From an uncultured Bacteroidota bacterium (GTDB taxonomy: Bacteria; Bacteroidota; Rhodothermia; Rhodothermales; UBA10348), in NCBI GenBank assembly GCA_937893205.1, contig CALBJU010000377.1, forward strand, positions 1 through 12,815: a DNA stretch of 12,815 nt, given 5' to 3'. Positions 7,084 through 12,815 of this stretch are shown piece by piece. Made by a program: the position numbers and the translations under genes. Every line of letters begins with the position of its first letter. Positions within the stretch are counted from its first letter, which is position 1. The notes under the pieces were generated by a model. It was given only the letters and a program-made list of their open reading frames with translations. It was not told where the DNA came from and did no database searches.

Positions 7084-7359
7084 CTACTCCGTTCCTTCAG
7101 TCTTTTCAGCTTCAGTCGTCTCCGCCGTTTCTGTCTCTTCGGTGGGCTCAGTAGACGCTTTGCGGTAGCGACGGTTGAATTTCTCAACACGGCCTGCCGT
7201 ATCCACGAACTGACGTTTGCCCGTGTAGAACGGATGATTCGTCGAATCCACTTCTGACGAATAGGTACCGCCAGACATGGTGGACTTCGTTTCAAACGAA
7301 GTACCGTCCGCGAGTGTCACCGTCATGGTGTGATAGTCTGGATGGATGTCCTTTTTCAT
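7084..7359 (-). CDS. rpmE: 50S ribosomal protein L31, zinc-free form with Thr/Glu tail
   Basis: Protein of the large ribosomal subunit that bridges to the small subunit at the central protuberance. The N-terminus MKKDIHPDYH, the segment HPFYTGK and the motif DTAGRVEKFNRRYR are characteristic L31 signatures. There is no cysteine at all, so the zinc-binding Cys motif of C+ L31 is missing; this is a zinc-independent (C-) version. The core ends at about residue 70; the last approximately 21 residues are almost only Thr, Glu, Ala and Lys, an acidic low-complexity tail. At 91 residues it is longer than the usual 65-90. ATG 7359 is fixed by MKKDIHP; there is no properly spaced Shine-Dalgarno site (an AAGG lies 17 nt upstream). 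It is flanked by a candidate promoter and leader hairpin upstream and a strong terminator downstream, so it appears to be a single-gene unit. Confidence 0.95.
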   Translation of the reverse strand: MKKDIHPDYHTMTVTLADGTSFETKSTMSGGTYSSEVDSTNHPFYTGKRQFVDTAGRVEKFNRRYRKASTEPTEETETAETTEAEKTEGTE

Positions 7360-7428
7360 GCTTGTATACTGGTGGACCTTAAAAAGCCCACTAAAAGTCG
7401 GTTTAACTTACTTCTTTTCCCCTTTCTA

Positions 7429-7449
7429 CGAACTGTTTTACGCAGTTCG
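7429..7449 (-). promoter_or_regulatory. Leader hairpin upstream of rpmE
   Basis: CGAACTG and CAGTTCG are exact 7-bp reverse-complement arms around a 7-nt loop, located 70-90 nt before the rpmE start codon and just downstream of the candidate promoter. If the promoter is right, the hairpin lies near the 5' end of the rpmE mRNA. L31 leaders with autoregulatory structures are known in several other bacterial groups; whether this is one is inference. Confidence 0.45.
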
Positions 7450-7458
7450 GGGAGCCAA

Positions 7459-7489
7459 GAAAGATACGAACTCTCGCAGGGTTGTTCAA
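7459..7489 (-). promoter_or_regulatory. Candidate rpmE promoter, Bacteroidota-like
   Basis: On the minus strand a TTG (7489-7487) is followed after 20 nt by TATCTTTC (7466-7459). This is one mismatch from the TAnnTTTG -7 box known for the primary sigma factor of Bacteroidota, at normal spacing from a -33 TTG. It lies about 100 nt before rpmE, in the only gap able to hold its promoter. The call rests on pattern alone. Confidence 0.4.
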
Positions 7490-7563
7490 GAAGATTCAAT
7501 TCAATCCAGACCAGCATGAGGTCCCGAATTGCATCCGGCCCCCAACAATTCTCGTGACGCCGA

Positions 7564-8802
7564 CTATACGACCCACGTATCGCCTTCAGCCAGGAGTTCC
7601 TCCAAAGAACCTTTCCCACGCTTCTTTATGACACCCTGAACCTGCGCATTCACCTGGTCGTCATAGGTGGCACGATCCTCGCGATAGAAAACGCCAAACG
7701 GCTGCGGCAATTCTTCGTGCCAATACACCCGCGCCAGAATGGTGGCCAACTCTCGAGAGGTCTCATCGTATTTGAGACAGTCCTCCACACCCCAATCACC
7801 GTTTTCGAGGTCAATTGCCTCCAGATGGAATCCTTCCAAACGTAATCCCTTCGTTCCGCCAGCGTAAACGAGCGGCTGTTCGTGCTCGAAGAAGATGGCC
7901 CGGTCTGATTTTGTGGCCTTCTCGGTATACTCGAAAAAAGCTTCATCATTGAAGATATTGCAGTTCTGATACACTTCAACAAAACCTGTGCCCTTGAAGT
8001 CGTGTGCACGTCGAAGGATATCCTTCATGTGTTTGGGGTCCCGGTCCATGGTGCGCGCGGCGAAAGAGGACTCGGCACCAAGAACGAGCGCAATCGGATT
8101 GAACGGATGATCGATCGATCCAAAGGGTGTCGATTTCGTAATCTTTCCGACTTCAGATGTCGGACTGTACTGTCCCTTCGTGAGTCCGTAAATCTGATTG
8201 TTGAACATGATAATCTGAAGATTCACGTTCCGGCGCATGATGTGGATGATGTGATTTCCACCAATCGAAAGGCTGTCTCCGTCCCCGGTGATCATCCAGA
8301 TGTCGAGATCCGGGCGGGACGTCTTGAGTCCCGTCACGATGGTCGGCGCCCTGCCATGGATCGAGTGCATGCCGTACGTATTCATGTAATAGGGGAAGCG
8401 GCTCGAACATCCGATTCCTGAAATGAACACAATTTTTTCGCGGGGGATACCCAGTTCAGGCATCAGACGCTGCACGGTCGCCAGAACGGCGTAATCGCCA
8501 CAGCCCGGGCACCAGCGCACATCCTGGTCCGAGGTGAAGTCTTTGCGGGTCAATCCGGAAGCACCATCTCCACCTGGAGGTCCTGCCGGGCTTTTGCCGG
8601 GAGGCATCTTTCCTGGAGGTCCGGCCGGGCGTTTCCCAGGAGGCATCTTTCCCGGAGGCAATTTTCCTGGAGGTCCTGCGGGCTTTCCGCTCGCACCTGG
8701 ACGAACGGGGGGCCGCGAGGGAGGACTTTTCGGTTTAGCTCCAGGAGGCAGCGTCGGTTTGCGCTTTGAAGGCATTTTCGATTTGGATTCGTCGTCAGAC
8801 AT
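7564..8802 (-). CDS. korB: 2-oxoacid:ferredoxin oxidoreductase beta subunit with Pro-Gly-Lys repeat extension
   Basis: Thiamine-diphosphate subunit of a KorAB-type enzyme that oxidatively decarboxylates a 2-oxoacid, most likely 2-oxoglutarate, to acyl-CoA with ferredoxin reduction, or the reverse. The catalytic part starts near residue 84 with LTRKDFTSDQDVRWCPGCGD. The TPP/Mg site is GDGD (173-176) with the paired Asn201-Asn202. Cys98, Cys101, Cys132 (GIGCSS) and Cys281 (QNCN) are placed to hold one [4Fe-4S] cluster. Residues 1-83 are an unusual extension rich in Pro, Gly and Lys with seven PPG triplets, including tandem copies of a 13-residue unit; homologues normally begin close to the LTRKDF segment, at about 330-345 residues instead of 412. 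The frame is open throughout and ATG 8802 is the natural start, 26 nt after the korA stop; a start nearer residue 84 cannot be ruled out. No Shine-Dalgarno site. Confidence 0.95.
   Translation of the reverse strand: MSDDESKSKMPSKRKPTLPPGAKPKSPPSRPPVRPGASGKPAGPPGKLPPGKMPPGKRPAGPPGKMPPGKSPAGPPGGDGASGLTRKDFTSDQDVRWCPGCGDYAVLATVQRLMPELGIPREKIVFISGIGCSSRFPYYMNTYGMHSIHGRAPTIVTGLKTSRPDLDIWMITGDGDSLSIGGNHIIHIMRRNVNLQIIMFNNQIYGLTKGQYSPTSEVGKITKSTPFGSIDHPFNPIALVLGAESSFAARTMDRDPKHMKDILRRAHDFKGTGFVEVYQNCNIFNDEAFFEYTEKATKSDRAIFFEHEQPLVYAGGTKGLRLEGFHLEAIDLENGDWGVEDCLKYDETSRELATILARVYWHEELPQPFGVFYREDRATYDDQVNAQVQGVIKKRGKGSLEELLAEGDTWVV
8576..8653. repeat. Two tandem 39-bp repeats in the korB 5' region
   Basis: Copies at 8576-8614 and 8615-8653 match at 34 of 39 positions by eye; partial copies follow to about 8685. 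Each encodes 13 residues of the PAGPPG/KMPPGK pattern. The period is a multiple of three, so copy-number change would keep the reading frame. Most differences fall at third codon positions, so the repeat is not freshly duplicated. Confidence 0.8.
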
Positions 8803-8828
8803 AGCTTGAAAAAGTTTGTCGGTGGAAT

Positions 8829-10682
8829 CTAGGAAGCCATTTTGGCAATTCTGGCCGCTATCTCAGCGGGACCGAATGGGCGTCCCTGGATCTTGTTCAT
8901 GGCCTCAAAACTTAAAAGGAATTCATCCCTCAAAATCTTTACCAGCTGACCGTTATTCAGCTCCGGAACCAGATAACGGGAAAACTTGCTCAACACCTTT
9001 CCGAGGTCGGATGGTAGAGGATTGATAAATCGGAGATGAATCGAGGCAACGCGATGGCCTTCGTTCAACGCCCTCGTCACTCCCGCCTCGATAGCTCCAC
9101 GCGTTGATCCCCATCCGACAATGACGAGATCCGCATCTTCGTCACCAAAGATTTCCATCGGGGGAATCTCTTGTTGGATTCTCTGCACCTTCTCAGCACG
9201 AAGCTTGGTCATGAGCTCGTGATTATCGGCTTCGTACGAAACGTTTCCAGACCCATCTTCTTTTTCGAGGCCACCTATTCGGTGCTCTAGACCCGCCGTA
9301 CCCGGAATCGCCCAGGGTCGCGCCAGCGTCTCTTCATCCCTCAGATAGGGCCAATAGACCGGAACTCCGTCCTCCTTGTGGTTGGGCTTCGTCGCAAAAT
9401 TTACGTTGAAATCACGAAGTGAATCCGGATCCGGAATGAGCCACGGCTCCGAGCCATTCGCCAGATAACCGTCCGAAAGCAGCAACACCGGGGTCATGTA
9501 CTTCACCGCGATTCTACACGCCTCATAGGCCACTTCGAAACAATCTCCAGGCGTACTGGCGGCAATGATGGGTAGAGGAGCATCGCCATTTCGTCCGTAC
9601 ATGGCCTGCATGAGATCAGATTGCTCGGTTTTAGTGGGCAATCCCGTGGAGGGTCCCCCTCTCTGAACATTTATGAGCACCAGCGGAAGCTCCAGAACGA
9701 GCGCCAGTCCCAAAGCCTCTCCCTTCAGCGCGAGACCCGGTCCCGAAGTACCGGTAATGCCGAGAGAACCGCCGAAGCTGGCACCGATAGCGATACCGAT
9801 TGAGGCGATCTCATCTTCCGCCTGGACGGTCGTGATGTCATGGTTTTTATATCGACTCAGAGCGTGCAGGATGTCTGACGCGGGTGTTATCGGATACGAG
9901 CCGTACATGATTTTCAGACCGCTCTTATCTGCAGCCGCAACGATACCCATGGCGAGAGCCTGAACGCCCTGGATCGCGCGATAGCGACCGGGGGGGAGCG
10001 TAGCCGGAGTGACTTCGTAGCGGGTAACAAATTGCTCGGTCGTTTCTCCGAAATGGTAACCCTTCTTCAGCAGCTCCAGGTTGGCATCCCGGATAAGCGG
10101 TAATTTGGCAAACTTTTTCGCCAGCCACCTTCGCGCGGGGTCTATGGGGCGCGAGTAGAGCCACAATGACAATCCCAGGGCAAACATATTCTTGGATCGG
10201 TCGATCTCCTTCTGATTGAGATCCCAGCCCTTCAGCGTCTCACGAGTCAGACGGGTGAGTTCGACCTGGATAACCCGATACTTGTCCAGCGAACCGTCCT
10301 CTAGCGGATTGGAATCCATTTTTGCCAGATCGAAGTTTCGCTTTTCGAACGTGTTGCTGTTCACCAGGATGGTGCCTCCTGCGCGAACCCGATCGAGATT
10401 CACCTTCAGAGCCGCCGGATTCATGGCGATCAGAAGATCTACCTCATCGCCCGGAGTCCGAATATCGATGGATCCGAAGTGGAGCTGAAATCCCGAGACA
10501 CCATACGTCGTCCCTATGGGGGCCCGAATCTCGGCCGGAAAATCTGGCAGCGTCGCCAGATCGTTCATCGCATACGCCGTAGCCAGTGTAAACTGCGAAC
10601 CTGTAAGCTGCATTCCGTCGCCGGAATCTCCCGCGAAAAGAACGGTCGCCTCATCAAGCCTTTCAACTGTTTTTGTAGACAT
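8829..10682 (-). CDS. korA: 2-oxoacid:ferredoxin oxidoreductase alpha subunit (gamma-alpha fusion)
   Basis: 617-residue partner of KorB, the normal size for the fused form. The gamma domain (about 11-200) begins with FAGDSGDGMQLTGSQ and includes FPAEIRAPIGTTYGVSGFQ. The pyrimidine-binding alpha domain (about 240-420) has GSYPITPASDI (261-271), QAEDEIASIGIAIGAS, GTSGPGLALK (311-320) and QRGGPSTGLPTKTEQSD (340-356). That last segment is typical of 2-oxoglutarate enzymes, so KorA rather than a pyruvate or indolepyruvate enzyme is favoured. The C-terminal swapped domain (about 480-617) contains the VIVGWGSTRGA segment. No delta or ferredoxin gene adjoins; electrons presumably go to a separate ferredoxin. 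In the cell this serves either the oxidative TCA cycle or reductive 2-oxoglutarate synthesis. ATG 10682 is supported by an AGGAAG site 8 nt upstream, the clearest Shine-Dalgarno in the window. It is divergent from apaG, 200 nt away. Confidence 0.96.
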   Translation of the reverse strand: MSTKTVERLDEATVLFAGDSGDGMQLTGSQFTLATAYAMNDLATLPDFPAEIRAPIGTTYGVSGFQLHFGSIDIRTPGDEVDLLIAMNPAALKVNLDRVRAGGTILVNSNTFEKRNFDLAKMDSNPLEDGSLDKYRVIQVELTRLTRETLKGWDLNQKEIDRSKNMFALGLSLWLYSRPIDPARRWLAKKFAKLPLIRDANLELLKKGYHFGETTEQFVTRYEVTPATLPPGRYRAIQGVQALAMGIVAAADKSGLKIMYGSYPITPASDILHALSRYKNHDITTVQAEDEIASIGIAIGASFGGSLGITGTSGPGLALKGEALGLALVLELPLVLINVQRGGPSTGLPTKTEQSDLMQAMYGRNGDAPLPIIAASTPGDCFEVAYEACRIAVKYMTPVLLLSDGYLANGSEPWLIPDPDSLRDFNVNFATKPNHKEDGVPVYWPYLRDEETLARPWAIPGTAGLEHRIGGLEKEDGSGNVSYEADNHELMTKLRAEKVQRIQQEIPPMEIFGDEDADLVIVGWGSTRGAIEAGVTRALNEGHRVASIHLRFINPLPSDLGKVLSKFSRYLVPELNNGQLVKILRDEFLLSFEAMNKIQGRPFGPAEIAARIAKMAS

Positions 10683-10690
10683 TAGATATT

Positions 10691-10696
10691 CTTCCT
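10691..10696 (-). promoter_or_regulatory. Shine-Dalgarno site of korA
   Basis: AGGAAG on the minus strand, 8 nt before ATG 10682. It supports that start. It is notable because the other starts in the window lack a comparable properly spaced site. Confidence 0.65.
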
Positions 10697-10787
10697 GGAC
10701 AAGCTCCCTTCTGGAGCCGGAAAAAGTGTTACGAACTGCGTCTAACGCGCAAAAATCCTATCTCACCCCCCACGGGTAATGTATTGC

Positions 10788-10799
10788 AAAATGCATTTT
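10788..10799. promoter_or_regulatory. 12-bp palindrome in the korA/apaG divergent region
   Basis: AAAATGCATTTT is a perfect palindrome about 105 nt before korA and 84 nt before apaG, in the only region that can hold both promoters. On the plus strand it overlaps a possible -35-like TTGCAA (10785-10790), with a TAAAAT 19 nt further on. It could be an operator or simply A/T-rich promoter DNA. Confidence 0.3.
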
Positions 10800-10882
10800 A
10801 TTGCCCTCTAAAATGATCGAACATTGCGAGTAGCCTGGAGTTCACGAATCTGTCGAAAAAAACTCACAAGACCCAGCGTTTC

Positions 10883-11266
10883 ATGATCCCTTACACTGCT
10901 GTCACTAACGATGTTCTGGTCACCGTTCGACCCGTGTATCTCGACGGTCAATCCGACGTGATGGGGCGGCGGTTCGTGTTCGGATATTTCGTGCGTATTG
11001 ATAACAACGGTCTGGAAGACATTCAACTGATGCGCCGTCACTGGTTCATCACAGATGAGACCGGCAGCGTGCAGGAAGTTGAAGGCGAAGGAGTCATCGG
11101 AAAGCAGCCTGTGATTGCTCCGGGTGAATCTCACGAGTACAACAGTTACTGCGTGCTGGAGACGTTTACCGGCCACATGGAAGGGCACTACACCATGGAA
11201 AAGGGTCGTGGCGAGCGGATCAAGGTTGATATTCCGAGATTCGACTTGAAGGCAGGCGTCAACTAG
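10883..11266 (+). CDS. apaG: ApaG family protein
   Basis: 127-residue ApaG (DUF525) protein, the normal length, a small immunoglobulin/fibronectin-III-like beta fold in the cytosol. Family features are visible in order: the first strands with RRFVFGYFVRIDNNG, then LMRRHWFITDETG, the glycine-rich motif GEGVIGKQPVIAPGESHEY (about 73-91), and a C-terminal GHMEGHYTM. ApaG has been linked genetically to Co2+ resistance, Mg2+ efflux and Ap4A metabolism, but its biochemical role is not firmly known. ATG 10883 is chosen by family length; no Shine-Dalgarno site precedes it. It is divergent from korA and convergent with the 89-residue ORF, whose stop lies only 7 nt away. Confidence 0.92.
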   Translation: MIPYTAVTNDVLVTVRPVYLDGQSDVMGRRFVFGYFVRIDNNGLEDIQLMRRHWFITDETGSVQEVEGEGVIGKQPVIAPGESHEYNSYCVLETFTGHMEGHYTMEKGRGERIKVDIPRFDLKAGVN

Positions 11267-11273
11267 CAGCGCC

Positions 11274-11543
11274 TCAAATCATTTCGACCGAGATCGTCAG
11301 ATCCTCGGTCTTCAGCTCAATACTCTGAGTTTCGGTCTTGAGTTCGTACTCGAGAATGGCATCAGGCAGCATTTCTCTCGGCGTTTCCATGTGAAACATG
11401 GTGTCCGCAACCACATGCCAGTCTTCCGGTGTCAGGTGTACTTCAGCACGTCCATCCTCTGCAACCATGGGCGCGTAGCCGAGCACTTTGTTCAGGTGAT
11501 TGATACCCTGAATCTGGTGAAGATTTGGATCGATGGTTCTCAT
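11274..11543 (-). CDS. Hypothetical 89-residue protein between apaG and thyA
   Basis: I do not recognise a family. The ORF fills the apaG-thyA interval exactly: its stop is 7 nt from the apaG stop (convergent) and its start 83 nt from thyA (divergent), which favours a real gene. No signal peptide, membrane segment or cysteine. The protein is acidic; the middle contains LTPEDWHVVADTMFHME, and the end alternates hydrophobic and charged residues with a doubled ELKTE motif nine residues apart, as in a small beta sheet. There is no Shine-Dalgarno site before ATG 11543, in keeping with the neighbours. It may be lineage-specific. Confidence 0.6.
   Translation of the reverse strand: MRTIDPNLHQIQGINHLNKVLGYAPMVAEDGRAEVHLTPEDWHVVADTMFHMETPREMLPDAILEYELKTETQSIELKTEDLTISVEMI
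11286..11310 (+). terminator. Possible weak apaG terminator inside the convergent ORF
   Basis: GACCGAG (11286-11292) and CTCGGTC (11304-11310) pair perfectly; three further inner pairs form with a one-base bulge. The hairpin begins 20 nt after the apaG stop but is followed by only two T, so termination would be weak. It also codes for the C-terminus of the convergent ORF, so the pairing may be accidental. Confidence 0.2.
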
Positions 11544-11626
11544 GGGATGTCGTAGATTGCGAGGGCCGATGGGGTACAGTATTTATCCCCCCCATTCTTA
11601 AAAGATCCAGCCCCTCAACTCGCCCT

Positions 11627-12421
11627 ATGAAGCAGTATCTCGATCTTCTTCGCCACGTTAAAGAAAATGGGCTCCAAAAGGAAGATCGAACGGGCACGGG
11701 CACCCTTTCTGCCTTCGGTTATCAGATGCGCTTCGACCTGCAGGATGGCTTCCCGCTGGTCACTACAAAGAAGACGTATTTCAAGGGCCTGGCCATCGAA
11801 ATGCTCTGGTTTTTGAAAGGCGCAACCAACACCAAGTACCTGACCGACAACAATGTCCATATCTGGGATGCATGGGCCGATGAAGAAGGAAACCTGGGGC
11901 CGGTCTACGGCAAGCAGTGGATAAACTGGAACTCGAACGGCGGGCCGGGAATCAACCAGATTCAGAAGGTCATCGACAGCATCAAGAACAATCCCGATTC
12001 CAGGCGACACATCGTGAATGCGTGGAACGTCTCCGATCTGGAGAATATGGCGCTGCCGCCCTGCCATATGTTTTACCAGTTCTGGGTTGGAAATGGAAAG
12101 CTGAGTTGCCAGCTCTACGTCCGCTCCAATGATCTTTTCCTGGGTGCGCCTTTCAACATCGCCGAGTATGCACTGCTGACTCACATGATTGCGCAACAGT
12201 GCGATCTGGATGTCGGCGAGCTCGTCTACACCATCGGCGATGCCCACGTATATCTGAATCATCTGGATCAGATCGATGAGCAGCTATCTCGTTCGACCTT
12301 CCCGATTCCGACGCTCCGCATCCTGCGCCGTCCCGATTCGATTTTTGATTACGAGTATGAGGATTTTGAGCTGGTGAACTATCAGTTCCATCCTACGATC
12401 AAGGCCCCGGTGGCAGTCTGA
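11627..12421 (+). CDS. thyA: Thymidylate synthase
   Basis: Folate-dependent synthase that methylates dUMP to dTMP using 5,10-methylene-tetrahydrofolate. It has 264 residues, the same length as the E. coli enzyme, and the active-site residues fall at the same numbers: Arg21, Glu58, Trp80, Arg126-Arg127, the nucleophile Cys146 in ALPPCHMFYQF, Arg166, Ser167, Asp169, Asn177, His207 and Tyr209. Residue 165 is Val where E. coli has Gln. The protein ends in the usual IKAPVAV. ATG 11627 is set by this alignment; the frame stays open upstream to 11525 but those residues do not belong to the family. No Shine-Dalgarno site. The stop codon overlaps the folA start by one base, so the two are translationally coupled and supply dTMP together: ThyA produces dihydrofolate, which FolA recycles. 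Confidence 0.98.
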   Translation: MKQYLDLLRHVKENGLQKEDRTGTGTLSAFGYQMRFDLQDGFPLVTTKKTYFKGLAIEMLWFLKGATNTKYLTDNNVHIWDAWADEEGNLGPVYGKQWINWNSNGGPGINQIQKVIDSIKNNPDSRRHIVNAWNVSDLENMALPPCHMFYQFWVGNGKLSCQLYVRSNDLFLGAPFNIAEYALLTHMIAQQCDLDVGELVYTIGDAHVYLNHLDQIDEQLSRSTFPIPTLRILRRPDSIFDYEYEDFELVNYQFHPTIKAPVAV

Positions 12422-12815
12422 TGCCCCAGGTCGTGATTATTGCGGCGGTGGGTGCGCGCGATCGGGTGATCGGAAAAGGAAAAGACCTTCCCTGGCACAT
12501 ACCAGAGGACCTGAAACGATTCAAGGCGATGACTTCCGGGCATCCCGTGTTGATGGGAAAACGGACGTTTGAATCACTCCTGCATCAACTCGGCAGACCA
12601 CTGCCCGGTCGGCTCAATATTGTGCTCGCACACGAAGCCTCCTGGCATGAGTGGGACAATGTGGTCGTGCATTCTTCTATTGATGATGCGCTGGCTGCTG
12701 CATCGGATGCTCCGACTGTCTTCATTACGGGCGGAGCTACGGTTTATGCACACTTCCTCCCTATCGCCGATCGGCTGGAACTCACCCTTGTAGAAGGCGA
12801 GTACGACGGCGATGT
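12421..12815 (+). CDS. folA: Dihydrofolate reductase, C-terminus cut by window edge
   Basis: NADPH-dependent reduction of dihydrofolate to tetrahydrofolate. The frame is open for 131 codons to the right edge, so roughly 30-40 residues are missing. Visible features: IIAAVGARDRVIGKG at the start, the Met20-loop-like DLPWHIPEDL with Trp25 and catalytic acid Asp30 (E. coli Trp22 and Asp27), VLMGKRTFESL, the NADPH-site GRPLPGR, and the ITGGATVYAHFLP segment (E. coli IGGGRVYEQFLP), then LELTLVE. Compared with E. coli, four extra residues (about LLHQL in place of I) lie between FES and GRPLPGR. The start ATG shares its A with the thyA stop TGA, so folA is expressed from the thyA transcript. Confidence 0.96.
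   Translation, partial: MPQVVIIAAVGARDRVIGKGKDLPWHIPEDLKRFKAMTSGHPVLMGKRTFESLLHQLGRPLPGRLNIVLAHEASWHEWDNVVVHSSIDDALAAASDAPTVFITGGATVYAHFLPIADRLELTLVEGEYDGD

Noticed and set aside
6867..7295. Upstream extension of the TlpA-like frame to a 472-residue protein
   Set aside because: The added part overlaps rpmE in another frame and crosses its terminator; the signal peptide at 6866 marks the true start.
7526..7551. korB terminator (GAATTG / CAATTC hairpin)
   Set aside because: Only 6 A/T-rich pairs, a 14-nt loop and no U-run.
7356..7619. 87-residue minus-strand ORF between rpmE and korB
   Set aside because: Overlaps both the korB end and the candidate rpmE promoter, and its composition does not look like a protein.
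8576..8690. CRISPR-like or mobile repeat
   Set aside because: Repeats are directly adjacent, without spacers, and code in frame for the PPGK extension of KorB.
11615..12262. 215-residue ORF antisense to thyA
   Set aside because: Shadow of a strongly conserved gene; no upstream signals or recognisable family features.
1..12815. Defence island, phage, transposon or biosynthetic cluster
   Set aside because: No transposase, integrase, terminal repeats, toxin-antitoxin, nuclease or synthase genes; the content is housekeeping.

Overview
The window (about 12.8 kb, a little over half G+C by eye) is ordinary chromosomal DNA. Most protein families suggest the Bacteroidota/Rhodothermota/Balneolota side of the tree. 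The reasons are a two-subunit KorA/KorB 2-oxoacid oxidoreductase with a fused gamma-alpha subunit, ApaG, almost no Shine-Dalgarno sites, and one promoter resembling the Bacteroidota TTG / TAnnTTTG pattern. This placement is an inference; no rRNA, tRNA, mobile element or CRISPR array is present.

Layout. Ten genes run on the minus strand from about 10682 down to the left edge: korA, korB, rpmE, a TlpA-like exported thioredoxin, thymidine phosphorylase, pspA, a short PspA-like paralogue, a membrane-anchored coiled-coil protein, an enoyl-CoA hydratase, and a CNNM/CorC-type membrane protein whose C-terminus is cut by the left edge. Right of korA, apaG runs on the plus strand. An orphan 89-residue ORF lies on the minus strand, convergent with apaG. 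thyA and folA then run on the plus strand, folA cut by the right edge.

How the genes fit together. korA-korB (26 nt apart) encode a ferredoxin-linked 2-oxoacid (probably 2-oxoglutarate) oxidoreductase. thyA-folA (1-nt overlap) form the thymidylate/folate module. rpmE is probably a single transcription unit with its own promoter, leader hairpin and strong intrinsic terminator. pspA, the paralogue and the coiled-coil membrane protein form a tight three-gene unit that looks like a membrane-stress or membrane-remodelling module; closely spaced hydratase and CNNM genes follow it.

Most unusual points: (1) the PspA-family pair with the same KTIGK C-terminal tail, kept in protein but differing at synonymous positions; (2) an approximately 80-residue Pro-Pro-Gly-Lys repeat extension on KorB; (3) a cysteine-free L31 with a Thr/Glu tail; (4) inverted repeats in the pspA, rpmE, tlpA-like and korA/apaG upstream regions. 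Nothing proves a new system, but the pspA trio is the best candidate.
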